Source: CAWIJJ01 sp963836425
GTDB taxonomy: Bacteria; Acidobacteriota; Terriglobia; Bryobacterales; Bryobacteraceae
DNA: 64,000 nucleotides
Assembly (NCBI GenBank): GCA_963836425.1
Contig: CAWIJJ010000007.1
Location: 124,001-188,000, forward strand
Reading direction: 5' to 3'
Translations under genes and position numbers: made by a program
Notes under the pieces: model-generated
Seen by the model: only the letters and a program-made list of their open reading frames with translations
Databases searched by the model: none
Told to the model about the DNA's origin: nothing
Shown: positions 52,076-60,102 of the stretch, in pieces
Layout: each line of letters begins with the position of its first letter
Numbering within the stretch: position 1 is the stretch's first letter

Positions 52076-52597
52076 ATGGAAATCGTGGCTCACGGTTTGT
52101 GGGCGGCAGCGGCGGTAACTGCCGTCAATCGGTCAACCAAGGTGCGTGTGCGTCTGCTGCCCGCCGTCTGGTGGGCCGTCTTCCCGGATGTGGTCGCATT
52201 TGGACCCGCCATCGCCGCCGGCCTGTGGCTCCGGCTTGCCGGCGACGGTTCCTCTTCCCACGTCCACATCGGAGTCCCCCTCTACCCGGCGGCCCACAGC
52301 CTGCTTGTCTTTCTGGTGGCCTTCGGCCTCACTACGCTTCTGGCCCGCCGCATCGTGTACGAGTTGCTGGGCTGGCTGATGCACATCCTGATCGATATCC
52401 CCACCCACAGTTTCAGCTATTACGCGACGCGCTTCCTCTGGCCCGTCTCCGATTTCCGCATCGACGGCATCGCCTGGTGGACCCCCTGGTTCTGGATTTC
52501 CACTTATCTCGCCCTCGCCGTCGTGTACTTCCTGCTCTGGCGTAAGGGATGGCTAAGGCGGGCAGGCGCCGGGGCCGGCATTCCCGCGCCTCGCTGA
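52076..52597 (+). CDS. Integral membrane protein, possible metal-dependent hydrolase-like (YdjM-type)
   Basis: A 173-residue protein with four hydrophobic helices. Conserved-looking polar residues lie in SSHVHIGVPLYPAAHSLLVF and ELLGWLMHILIDIPTHSFSY, where His and Asp inside helices suggest a metal site as in YdjM/DUF457-type proteins. The assignment is tentative. It lies 61 bases after the ferritin-like gene and converges on the ABC-F gene with a 5-base gap. Confidence 0.72.
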   Translation: MEIVAHGLWAAAAVTAVNRSTKVRVRLLPAVWWAVFPDVVAFGPAIAAGLWLRLAGDGSSSHVHIGVPLYPAAHSLLVFLVAFGLTTLLARRIVYELLGWLMHILIDIPTHSFSYYATRFLWPVSDFRIDGIAWWTPWFWISTYLALAVVYFLLWRKGWLRRAGAGAGIPAPR

Positions 52598-52602
52598 CCC
52601 GC

Positions 52603-54399
52603 CTATCCCTGCTTCGCCTCCAGCTCCGCCCACCGTCCGTAAAGCGCTTCCACCCGCGCTTCCGCCTCCTGAAGCCTCGCGTAACATGCCTCCAGCCGCG
52701 GACCGTCCGACACCACTTCCGGCGACTGCATCTCTGCCCGGATCGCCTCCGCCGCCTGCTCCGCCTCGAGGATCCGCGTCTCCATCTGCTCCCACTCCCG
52801 CGCTTCCAGGTAGCCCAGCTTCTTCCTGCCCGCCGCCGGCGCCGTACTCCTCACCGCCGCCGGTTTCTCCGCCCGGGCCGGGCGCAGGGAGGCCTGGTTC
52901 TGCTCCCACTGCCAGTAGTCCGCGAACAGCTCCGCGCCCCCGTTTCCGTCCAGCCCCAGGACAGCCGTCGAAACGCGGTCCAGCAGAAACCGGTCGTGCG
53001 TTACCAGTACCAGCGCCCCCGGAAATTCGGTCAGGCTCTCTTCCAGCACCTCCAGCGTCGGGATGTCCAGGTCGTTGGTCGGCTCGTCCATCAGCAGCAG
53101 GTCCGCCGGCCGCAGCATCAGCCGCGCGATCAGTACCCGCGCCTGCTCGCCCCCGGAGAGGCTTCCCACCGGACGGTCGAGCTGGTCCGCGTCGAACAGG
53201 AAGCGCTTCGCCCATCCCGCCACGTGGATCGGCCGGTCGCGAAAAATCACGTGGTCGCCATGCCCGCCCAAGCCTTCCCGCAGCGTCTGCGCCTGGTCGA
53301 GCTGCTCGCGCGCCTGGTCGAAGTACACCGTCCGCAACGCCGCCGCCCGCTCGATCCGCCCGCTGTCCGGCTCCAGTTCCCCATTGAGCAGCCGCAGCAG
53401 CGTCGTCTTCCCCGTGCCGTTCAGCCCCAGCAGCCCCAGCCGCGTCCCCGGACCCAGCGCGAAGCTCAAGTCCCGGAACAGCGTCCGCCCGCCCATCTCC
53501 TTCGCGATCCCTTCCGCCGAAACCAGCCGCTTCGTCCGCCGCTCCGTGGCCATGAAGTCGATCTGCGCCGTGCCCCTCGGCGCGCGCGCTTCCAAATCGG
53601 TGAGCTGATTGATCAGCCGTCCCGCCTCATCGATGCGCGCCCGCGATTTTCCCGTCCGCGCCTTGGGCCCGCGCCGCAGCCACTCCACCTCCCGCCGCAC
53701 CCTGTTCGCCAGCGACTGCTGCCGGCTCGACTGCGCCAGCAGAAACTCCTCCTTCTTTTCCAGGAACTCGCTGTACCCGCCCTCCACCCGGAACAGCCCC
53801 TCCGGATAAATGCGGTTGATCTCCGCCATGTCGTTAACCACGTTGTCCAGGAAATAACGGTCGTGGCTCACCACCACGCAGGCGAACGGCGCGCCTGTCA
53901 GCAGTTTCTCGAGCCACAGGATGCCCTCCAGGTCCAGGTGATTCGTCGGCTCGTCCAGGAACAGCAGGTCCGGGTTCGTTGCCATTTCCCGCGCAATCGC
54001 CAGCCGCCGCTTCCACCCGCCCGACAGCGTCTCGGTGCGCACCCCGCCGTCGGTGAACCCCGCCCGCCCCAGAGTCTGGTTGATGCGCGCCGCCCGTTCC
54101 AGCTCGTCCAGGTGTTCGCCCGCAATCGCCTCCGCGACCACCTCCGCCGCCGTCCGGCTCTCCGGGAAAACCGCCTGCTGCGGCACGTATCCCACGCGCG
54201 TATTCCTGCGCAGCGAAATCGTGCCCGAGTCCGGTTCGATCATTCCTGCCAGGATTCGCAGCAGCGTCGATTTGCCCGCCCCGTTCGGCCCGATCAGCCC
54301 CAGCCGCTCGCCTTCGGAAATTCCCAGCGAAATGTTATCGAACAGCGTGCGCGGCCCGAAGCTCTTCGAAATCGAGGTGCAGCTTTCTAGCAGCGCCAT
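52603..54399 (-). CDS. uup: ABC-F family ATPase, Uup type
   Basis: A 598-residue soluble protein with two ABC domains. First domain: GPNGAGKST, LSGGWKRRL, LFLDEPTNHLD. Second: GLNGTGKTT, LSGGEQARV, LLMDEPTNDLD. The interdomain linker is charged and the C-terminal coiled coil (WEQMETRILEAEQAAEAIRA to the end) is that of Uup, which acts on ribosomes or branched DNA. It follows the permease gene directly (the permease stop codon abuts this ATG), an unusual linkage because ABC-F proteins do not partner permeases. The permeases probably use another ATPase. Confidence 0.93.
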   Translation of the reverse strand: MALLESCTSISKSFGPRTLFDNISLGISEGERLGLIGPNGAGKSTLLRILAGMIEPDSGTISLRRNTRVGYVPQQAVFPESRTAAEVVAEAIAGEHLDELERAARINQTLGRAGFTDGGVRTETLSGGWKRRLAIAREMATNPDLLFLDEPTNHLDLEGILWLEKLLTGAPFACVVVSHDRYFLDNVVNDMAEINRIYPEGLFRVEGGYSEFLEKKEEFLLAQSSRQQSLANRVRREVEWLRRGPKARTGKSRARIDEAGRLINQLTDLEARAPRGTAQIDFMATERRTKRLVSAEGIAKEMGGRTLFRDLSFALGPGTRLGLLGLNGTGKTTLLRLLNGELEPDSGRIERAAALRTVYFDQAREQLDQAQTLREGLGGHGDHVIFRDRPIHVAGWAKRFLFDADQLDRPVGSLSGGEQARVLIARLMLRPADLLLMDEPTNDLDIPTLEVLEESLTEFPGALVLVTHDRFLLDRVSTAVLGLDGNGGAELFADYWQWEQNQASLRPARAEKPAAVRSTAPAAGRKKLGYLEAREWEQMETRILEAEQAAEAIRAEMQSPEVVSDGPRLEACYARLQEAEARVEALYGRWAELEAKQG

Positions 54400-55647
54400 T
54401 TATTCGTAGCGAAGCGCCTCCACCGGATCGAGTTGCGCCGCCTTCACCGCCGGCCACACCCCGAAGAACACCCCCACCGCCACCGACACCGTGAACCCCG
54501 TGATCAGCGCCCACGCCGGAACCACCGAGGGCAGGGAAGGCACCAGCGCCCCCACCAGCATCGTGATCAGCACCGCCACCGCGATGCCCAGCACGCCGCC
54601 CGCCCCCGTCAGCGTCATCGCCTCCACCAGGAACTGCCCGATGATGTCCCGCCGCCTCGCGCCGATCGCCTTGCGCACGCCGATTTCCCTCGTCCGCTCA
54701 GTCACGCTCACCAGCATGATGTTCATCACCCCGATCCCGCCCACCAGCAGTCCCAGCCCCGAGATCGCAATCGCGATCAGCCCGATCAACCCCGTAATCT
54801 GGTCGAACTGCTTGATGATCTGGTCCGGCGTCGAAATCGAAAAATCGTTCGGCTCGCCCGTCGGCACCCGCCGGATCCGCCGCATCGCCCCTTCGATCTC
54901 ATCGTAGGCATCCTGCCGCTTACCGGGTTTGGCTTTCGCAATGATCATCAGCCGGTTCACCTGCGGGTACCGGCTCTCCGCCGTCCGCAGCGGCACTACG
55001 ATCGCGTTGTCCATCCCGTTCTCGCCGAAAAACCCGCCCTTCGCCTTCGCCATCACCCCGATAATCGTGTACTCCGCGCCGTCCACCATCATCGTCCGGC
55101 CCATCGCGTCCCCCGCCGGGTACAGCGATTCCGCCACGTTCGCGCCGATCACCGCCACGTGCGCCCCGCGCAGGTTCTCCTCCGGCGTGAAGAAACGGCC
55201 CGCGTCGAAATCCCGCGGCGAGATCTGGTCCATATTGGGCGAATAGCCCGCCAGTTGGATATTCTCCGATTCGAAGCCCGGCACCCGCGCCGTCACCGGG
55301 TGACCGCTGATCACCGCCGGAATGAACAGCTCCTGCCCTACGTCTTCCACCGACGTGCACCAGCGCCGGATGATCTCCGCGTACTCCGGCTCTAGGGGCC
55401 GCCGCTTGCGCTCCTTCGGCGGTTCGAAACCCGGGTCGCCCGACGTCTTGTACAGAAAGATGTTATCCGGCCCCAGCTCCTGAAAAAACGTCACCACGCC
55501 CTGCCGCAGCCCCGTCAGCAGCGACGCCACCGTCACTACCGTCGTGATCCCGATGACGATGCCCAGAATCGTGAGCAGCGACCGGAAGCGATGTGTCCAC
55601 ACCGCCCCCAGGGCCATATTCATGTTTTCCGCGGCGCTGACGTTCAT
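54400..55647 (-). CDS. MacB-like ABC transporter permease (FtsX domain)
   Basis: A 415-residue permease with the MacB layout: N-terminal helix in HRFRSLLTILGIVIGITTVV, a periplasmic domain of about 230 residues (MacB_PCD), then three C-terminal helices with NIMLVSVTERTREIGVRKAI, the conserved FtsX stretch. Type VII ABC systems move peptides or lipoproteins using periplasmic mechanotransmission. It starts one base after the stop of the second permease, so the two likely form a heterodimer. Confidence 0.93.
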   Translation of the reverse strand: MNVSAAENMNMALGAVWTHRFRSLLTILGIVIGITTVVTVASLLTGLRQGVVTFFQELGPDNIFLYKTSGDPGFEPPKERKRRPLEPEYAEIIRRWCTSVEDVGQELFIPAVISGHPVTARVPGFESENIQLAGYSPNMDQISPRDFDAGRFFTPEENLRGAHVAVIGANVAESLYPAGDAMGRTMMVDGAEYTIIGVMAKAKGGFFGENGMDNAIVVPLRTAESRYPQVNRLMIIAKAKPGKRQDAYDEIEGAMRRIRRVPTGEPNDFSISTPDQIIKQFDQITGLIGLIAIAISGLGLLVGGIGVMNIMLVSVTERTREIGVRKAIGARRRDIIGQFLVEAMTLTGAGGVLGIAVAVLITMLVGALVPSLPSVVPAWALITGFTVSVAVGVFFGVWPAVKAAQLDPVEALRYE

Positions 55648-56922
55648 CTATTCCGCCCTCAACGCCACCACCGGGTCCAGCCGCGCCGCGCGCGATGCCG
55701 GATACCACCCCGACACAATCCCCACCACGCTCGATACCGAGATCGCCAGGACTACATAACCCAGCGTGATCCGCATCGAAATCTCGAACAGCCGGGCCAG
55801 CAATGCCGTCAGTACCGCGCCCCCGATGATCCCCAGCGCGCCCCCTACCACCGAAAGCGCCACCGCCTCGATCAGCACCTGGAGCATGATGTCCCCGTGC
55901 CGCGCCCCCAGCGCCTTCCGGATCCCGATCTCCCGCGTCCGCTCCGTCACGCTCACCAGCATGATGTTCATGATCACGATCCCGCCCACCACCAGCGAGA
56001 TGCACGTCACCGGCACCACGATCGCCGCGATCATCCCCAGCACCTGGTCGATAAACCCGCGGATCGCGTCCGGCGTCAGTGTGTCGAAATTGTCCGGCTC
56101 GCCCGGCCTCGTGTGGAATCGCGTGCGCAGCGCCACCCGCGTCTCGTCCAGCGCCGACTCGAGATCGAGGCCGCTTCCCGGCTTCGGCCGCCCGAACAGC
56201 GAAAAACCGTTCCCCGGTCCCCAGATGCGCGCAAACGCCGACGCCGGAATGTACAGTGCATTATCCTGGTCGCGTCCGAATGCCGAACCCAGCTTTTCCA
56301 GCACCCCGATCACCGTGAAATCGATCCCCTTGATGTGTATCGTCTGATTGAGCGGCGAACTCCCGGCCGGAAAAAGCGTCGTCCGCACCGTTTCTCCGAT
56401 CACCGCCACATACGCCCGCGTTCGGTCCTCCTGCGGCGTGAAGAACCGCCCGTCCACCACCACAATGTCCCGGATGCTCGCCAGTTCCGATGCCGCCCCG
56501 ATGATGGACGTGTCCTCCACCGTCAGGTTCTCCCGCGTCACGTCCGCCATCTGGTTGCGGTACGGGCTGTACAGAATGCTGTCGCCGTTCACCTGTTCCA
56601 AAAACTTCGCATCGTCGCTCCGGATCGGCTTGTTCCGCTTGATCCGCTCGAACAGCTCGCGCCGGCTCAGCCGCCCCGTGGCCGCGATCTGCGCCACCAG
56701 GAACGATTCCGACCCGAATGCCTTGGCCGTGCTCTGTTCCGCATACAGCCCCAGACCCGAAATCGCCGCCCCCACCAGCACCACGCTGCCCACCCCGATA
56801 ATCACGCCCAGCAGCGTCAGGAAACTGCGCAGCTTGTGGCCGCGGATCGATTCCAGGGCCAGCCGGAAGGCATTGTTGAATTGTTGCCGGAACCGGGTGG
56901 TCCCGGCATCAGATTGAGGCAT
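55648..56922 (-). CDS. MacB-like ABC transporter permease (FtsX domain)
   Basis: A 424-residue permease parallel to its neighbour: N-terminal HKLRSFLTLLGVIIGVGSVV, a periplasmic domain and the C-terminal NIMLVSVTERTREIGIRKAL. A proline-poor, charged N-terminus of about 30 residues precedes the first helix. It is the first gene of the permease-permease-ABC-F set. It is divergent from a small membrane protein. The nearest fitting ATPase in the window is the LolD-like protein at 50.6 kb. Confidence 0.93.
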   Translation of the reverse strand: MPQSDAGTTRFRQQFNNAFRLALESIRGHKLRSFLTLLGVIIGVGSVVLVGAAISGLGLYAEQSTAKAFGSESFLVAQIAATGRLSRRELFERIKRNKPIRSDDAKFLEQVNGDSILYSPYRNQMADVTRENLTVEDTSIIGAASELASIRDIVVVDGRFFTPQEDRTRAYVAVIGETVRTTLFPAGSSPLNQTIHIKGIDFTVIGVLEKLGSAFGRDQDNALYIPASAFARIWGPGNGFSLFGRPKPGSGLDLESALDETRVALRTRFHTRPGEPDNFDTLTPDAIRGFIDQVLGMIAAIVVPVTCISLVVGGIVIMNIMLVSVTERTREIGIRKALGARHGDIMLQVLIEAVALSVVGGALGIIGGAVLTALLARLFEISMRITLGYVVLAISVSSVVGIVSGWYPASRAARLDPVVALRAE

Positions 56923-56966
56923 TGCTCTTATTCCAGAATAACGTAAGATGAAGTTCGACCACCCCG

Positions 56967-57332
56967 ATGCCCCTTAGACTCGCTTATTCGACTCTCTTCC
57001 TGCTCGCCCTGATTGCAGTTTTTGTGGTCTGGTCCCAAGTCGGCGGCCAGGGACATCTCGACCTCGTGCCCTGGTATCTCAAGCTGGGCCTCGGTTTCGG
57101 CGCGGCCTTCGCCGCAACTAAAGCAGCCGCGGCTTCCGCTGCCCGTGACGCTGCCTGGAACAGCAACACCCTCAGGTGGATCGGCATCCTGCTCGCCTTG
57201 CTGCTCGCCTGCGGCCTGGTCACTTACTACATGCATGTCTACGGCGAAGAAGAGGAGGAGCAGACCGACGAAACCATTAGTTACTGCCCCGCGCCTATAA
57301 CTCCCCCAGGTTACACATCGCACGCCGGCTAG
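56967..57332 (+). CDS. Small membrane protein of unknown function
   Basis: A 121-residue protein with three hydrophobic segments: an N-terminal one (YSTLFLLALIAVFVVW), a weak Gly/Ala-rich middle one (LGLGFGAAFAATKAAAASAA) and WIGILLALLLACGLVTYYM. The acidic stretch EEEEEQTDE follows. No family is recognised. Its 3' end overlaps the converging SinR-like gene by 38 bases. It is divergent from the permease operon. Confidence 0.68.
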   Translation: MPLRLAYSTLFLLALIAVFVVWSQVGGQGHLDLVPWYLKLGLGFGAAFAATKAAAASAARDAAWNSNTLRWIGILLALLLACGLVTYYMHVYGEEEEEQTDETISYCPAPITPPGYTSHAG

Positions 57333-57549
57333 CCCGCTCCGCCCCCACTTCCGTCACCACGATCCGGTCGCCCTCGTGCAGAAACTGCCGCAGAATCTCC
57401 TTAAGCTGCGCCGCCGAGTGCGTGCTGTGCAGCGCCCACTGATTCGCCAGCACCTGGCGCGCCTCGAACGTGCGCAGCCGCGCATGAAACGAAGCATAAT
57501 CGAAGGGTTGCAACAGATCGCACGAAACCAGGTAAAGCTTCAATGGCAC
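57295..57549 (-). CDS. SinR/Cas2-like small protein
   Basis: An 84-residue protein whose pattern follows the SinR family with the Cas2/VapD ferredoxin-like fold: strand LKLYLVSCDLLQP, then FHARLRTFEARQVLANQWAL, then AAQLKEILRQFLHEGDRIVV and the C-terminal TEVG. Cas2 proteins are endonuclease-fold partners of Cas1; SinR-like proteins occur apart from CRISPR and have no settled role. No repeat array or cas genes are in view. The GTG start at 57549 has CATACT exactly six bases upstream and no ribosome binding site. It overlaps the converging gene by 38 bases. Confidence 0.7.
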   Translation of the reverse strand: MPLKLYLVSCDLLQPFDYASFHARLRTFEARQVLANQWALHSTHSAAQLKEILRQFLHEGDRIVVTEVGAERASRRAMCNLGEL

Positions 57550-57555
57550 GATTTC

Positions 57556-57561
57556 AGTATG
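57556..57561 (-). promoter_or_regulatory. -10 box placed for a leaderless transcript of the SinR-like gene
   Basis: CATACT, then GAAATC, then GTG on the minus strand. Confidence 0.35.
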
Positions 57562-57694
57562 GCGAATAAAAGGCGAAAATGCAATCGGCGAGTGCCTTTC
57601 ACCCGCACCGGGGCACACCAATTTCCTTGCGCAGTTGACACCGGGGCGTCCGATCATTTATTGTGGCCTCGAACTAAATAACTCGAGGTGTCCC

Positions 57695-59179
57695 ATGCAC
57701 AAACGCCTCCGCCTCGCCGGATGCGCTCTCTCAGCGCTGCTGGTCTGCGGACTTCCCTCCGCCCTGTCCGCCCAGACGGATACTTCCGGTTGGACCGCCG
57801 CCCAGGACCATCAAAACATGATGGACCAGCTCGGAATCCGCAAACTGCGTTCCGGGCCGAGTGGCAACGAGAGCGCGCCGAATCACGCCAATTACGATCC
57901 GGCGCTCGCCAACCCGTTTCCGAATCTTCCCGACGTGTTGAAGCTCAAAAACGGTAAAAAGGTCACCTCCGCCAAAATGTGGTGGGACCAGCGGCGTCCG
58001 GAAATCGTCGAGGATTTCGATCGCGAAGTTCTCGGCCGCGTTCCCAAGGTGGTTCCCAAAGTCACCTGGACCGTAACCAAAACGGTCCAGGACACGATCG
58101 CCGGCCATCCCGTCACCGGCAGGCGCCTCGTCGGACACCTCGATAACTCCGGCTTCCCCTCCATCAACGTGGACATCTCGCTGATCCTCGTCACACCGGA
58201 CAACAGCGCCGCGAAAGCGCCCGTGATGATGATGTTCCGTGGTGGCGGCCTCCCGGGCGAGCCCCCACCCACTTTCCCGGGACGCGGCCCCGCCGGTGCT
58301 GGACGCGGTCCTGCTGCCCCCGGACGCGGCCCCGCCGGACCCCCGCCCGCGGCTGCTTCCGCCGACCCGCCCGCTACCGAACAACTGATTGCAGACGGCT
58401 GGGGCTACGCTTTCCTCAACCCCTCCAGCGTCCAGGCCGATAACGGCGCCGGCCTCACCAAGGGCATCATCGGCCTCGTCAACAAGGGCCAGCCCCGCAA
58501 GCCCGACGATTGGGGCTCTCTCCGCGCCTGGGCCTGGGGCGCCTCCCGCGCTTTGGATTACCTCGAGACCGATCCCACTGTCGACGCGAAACACGTCGGC
58601 ATCGACGGCGTCTCCCGCTACGGCAAGGCCGCCCTCGTCACCATGGCCTACGATCCGCGCTTCTATATGGTGCTGGTCGGATCGAGCGGTGAAGGCGGCG
58701 CCAAGCTCCATCGCCGCAACTGGGGCGAAGCGGTCGAGAATCTCACCGGCTCCGGCGAGTATCACTGGATGGCCGGCAATTTCCTCAAATACGGCGCGGA
58801 AGAGTCCGACTTCGGCAGCAAGAACGCCGGCGATATCCCCGTAGACGCCCACGAACTGATCGCGCTCTGCGCACCCCGCCTCACCTTTATCAGTTACGGC
58901 GTGCCCGAGAAGGGCGACGCCAAATGGCTGGATCACCAGGGCAGCTACATGGCCGCCGTCGCCGCCGGACCCGTCTTCCGCCTGCTGGGCGCGAAGGACC
59001 TGGGCACCTCCGACGACTACAACAAAGAGGTCATGCCCGCCGTCAACGTGAGCATGCTCAACGGTCAACTCGCCTGGCGCCAGCATGACGGCGGTCACAC
59101 CGACGGGCCCAACTGGAAATATTTCATTCCCTGGGCCGACAAGTTCATGAAGCGGACCCCGCCGCGGAAAACCCCATGA
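57695..59179 (+). CDS. Secreted CE15-type glucuronoyl esterase-like alpha/beta hydrolase
   Basis: A 494-residue exported esterase (signal LAGCALSALLVCGLPSALSA). The nucleophile elbow GVSRYGKAAL at about 310-319 is that of glucuronoyl methylesterases, which cut lignin-glucuronoxylan ester bonds. Other family strings are GSSGEGGAKLHRRNWGEAVE and a late HDGGHTDGP. A Pro/Gly/Arg-rich insert lies at about 195-230. The Ser is present; the acid could be the Glu in GEGGAK. GAGGTG precedes the ATG. It overlaps the following SGNH hydrolase gene (ATGA), indicating joint action on plant cell-wall esters. Confidence 0.88.
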   Translation: MHKRLRLAGCALSALLVCGLPSALSAQTDTSGWTAAQDHQNMMDQLGIRKLRSGPSGNESAPNHANYDPALANPFPNLPDVLKLKNGKKVTSAKMWWDQRRPEIVEDFDREVLGRVPKVVPKVTWTVTKTVQDTIAGHPVTGRRLVGHLDNSGFPSINVDISLILVTPDNSAAKAPVMMMFRGGGLPGEPPPTFPGRGPAGAGRGPAAPGRGPAGPPPAAASADPPATEQLIADGWGYAFLNPSSVQADNGAGLTKGIIGLVNKGQPRKPDDWGSLRAWAWGASRALDYLETDPTVDAKHVGIDGVSRYGKAALVTMAYDPRFYMVLVGSSGEGGAKLHRRNWGEAVENLTGSGEYHWMAGNFLKYGAEESDFGSKNAGDIPVDAHELIALCAPRLTFISYGVPEKGDAKWLDHQGSYMAAVAAGPVFRLLGAKDLGTSDDYNKEVMPAVNVSMLNGQLAWRQHDGGHTDGPNWKYFIPWADKFMKRTPPRKTP

Positions 59180-59985
59180 TCGCCCTGAAAAAAATCTTCC
59201 TGCTCACCGCCCTCGCCGGCGCCTGCTTCGCGCAGCGGCCCGCCCCCGTCCCAGCCGACCAGCCCGCCGCCCGCACCGACCCCAATTCCGCCGCCGCCCA
59301 CGCGCAGCTGCTCGAAAAGGCCAAGGCGGGCCGCGTCGACCTCTACTTCGAAGGCGACTCCATCGCCCGCCGCTGGGGCGCCACCGATTATCCCGAACTG
59401 CTCGCCAACTGGAAGCAGAATTTCTTCGGCTGGAACGCCGGCGATTTCGCCTGGGGCGGCGACACTACCCAGAACATCCTCTGGCGTCTTGAAAACGGCG
59501 AACTCGATGGCGTTCACCCCAAGGTCATCGTCCTGCTTGCCGGCACCAATAATCTGGGCCGCATTCCCCCCGGCGCCGGGGACGCCAAGGTCGAGGACGT
59601 GACCCGCGGCCTCGCCGCCATCCTGCGCGTCATGCGCGAGAAGGCGCCCGAAGCCACCATCATCGTCACCGCCATCTTCCCCCGCAACGACAATATGGCC
59701 CTGGTGCCCGTGATCTACCGCATCAACGCCAACCTCGCCAAAATGGCCGACGGCCGCCGTATCCGCTACCTCGACATCAACCCGCGCCTCGCCGGCCCGG
59801 AAGGCCGCTTGTTTGACGGCATGATGAATCCCGACAAGCTGCATCCCGCGCTCCCCGGCTACCAGGTGTGGGCCGACGCCCTCAAGCCGCTCCTCACCGA
59901 ACTGCTCGGCCCCCCGGCCAAAGAAGATCACGCGCCGCCGCCCACCGGCGATCCCAGCGCCCGCCCGAAGGCCGCCCAGCCCTGA
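59176..59985 (+). CDS. Secreted SGNH/GDSL hydrolase (PAF-acetylhydrolase-like)
   Basis: A 269-residue exported esterase (signal FLLTALAGACFAQ). Block I is YFEGDSIARRWG (Ser nucleophile in GDS, about 60-63), block III AGTNN (about 122), and block V DKLHP (about 221-225, with Asp and His). The C-terminus is Pro-rich. SGNH enzymes deacetylate carbohydrates or lipids. Its ATG overlaps the CE15 stop codon, so it should act with that esterase, for example removing acetyl groups from xylan (inference). Confidence 0.9.
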   Translation: MIALKKIFLLTALAGACFAQRPAPVPADQPAARTDPNSAAAHAQLLEKAKAGRVDLYFEGDSIARRWGATDYPELLANWKQNFFGWNAGDFAWGGDTTQNILWRLENGELDGVHPKVIVLLAGTNNLGRIPPGAGDAKVEDVTRGLAAILRVMREKAPEATIIVTAIFPRNDNMALVPVIYRINANLAKMADGRRIRYLDINPRLAGPEGRLFDGMMNPDKLHPALPGYQVWADALKPLLTELLGPPAKEDHAPPPTGDPSARPKAAQP

Positions 59986-60061
59986 CCGCCCCGCCCCGCA
60001 CCGACCACCACGCGCGGGTGAGATGAACGCTGGCGCACGCATTCAGGTCCGCTGTCGTGTG

Positions 60062-60073
60062 CGTTGTGCAACG
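60062..60073. promoter_or_regulatory. Candidate operator upstream of the RND efflux genes
   Basis: CGTTG and CAACG flank a central TG, in the 117-base gap before the adaptor gene. A TetR-type regulator site is common at this position, but none is proved and no regulator gene is adjacent. Confidence 0.3.
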
Positions 60074-60102
60074 TTACTCCAAATGCCATCGTCCACTCTA
60101 CT

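Noticed and set aside
57295..57549. CRISPR-Cas locus
   Set aside because: The Cas2-like pattern is isolated; no direct repeats, Cas1 or effector genes lie within the window.
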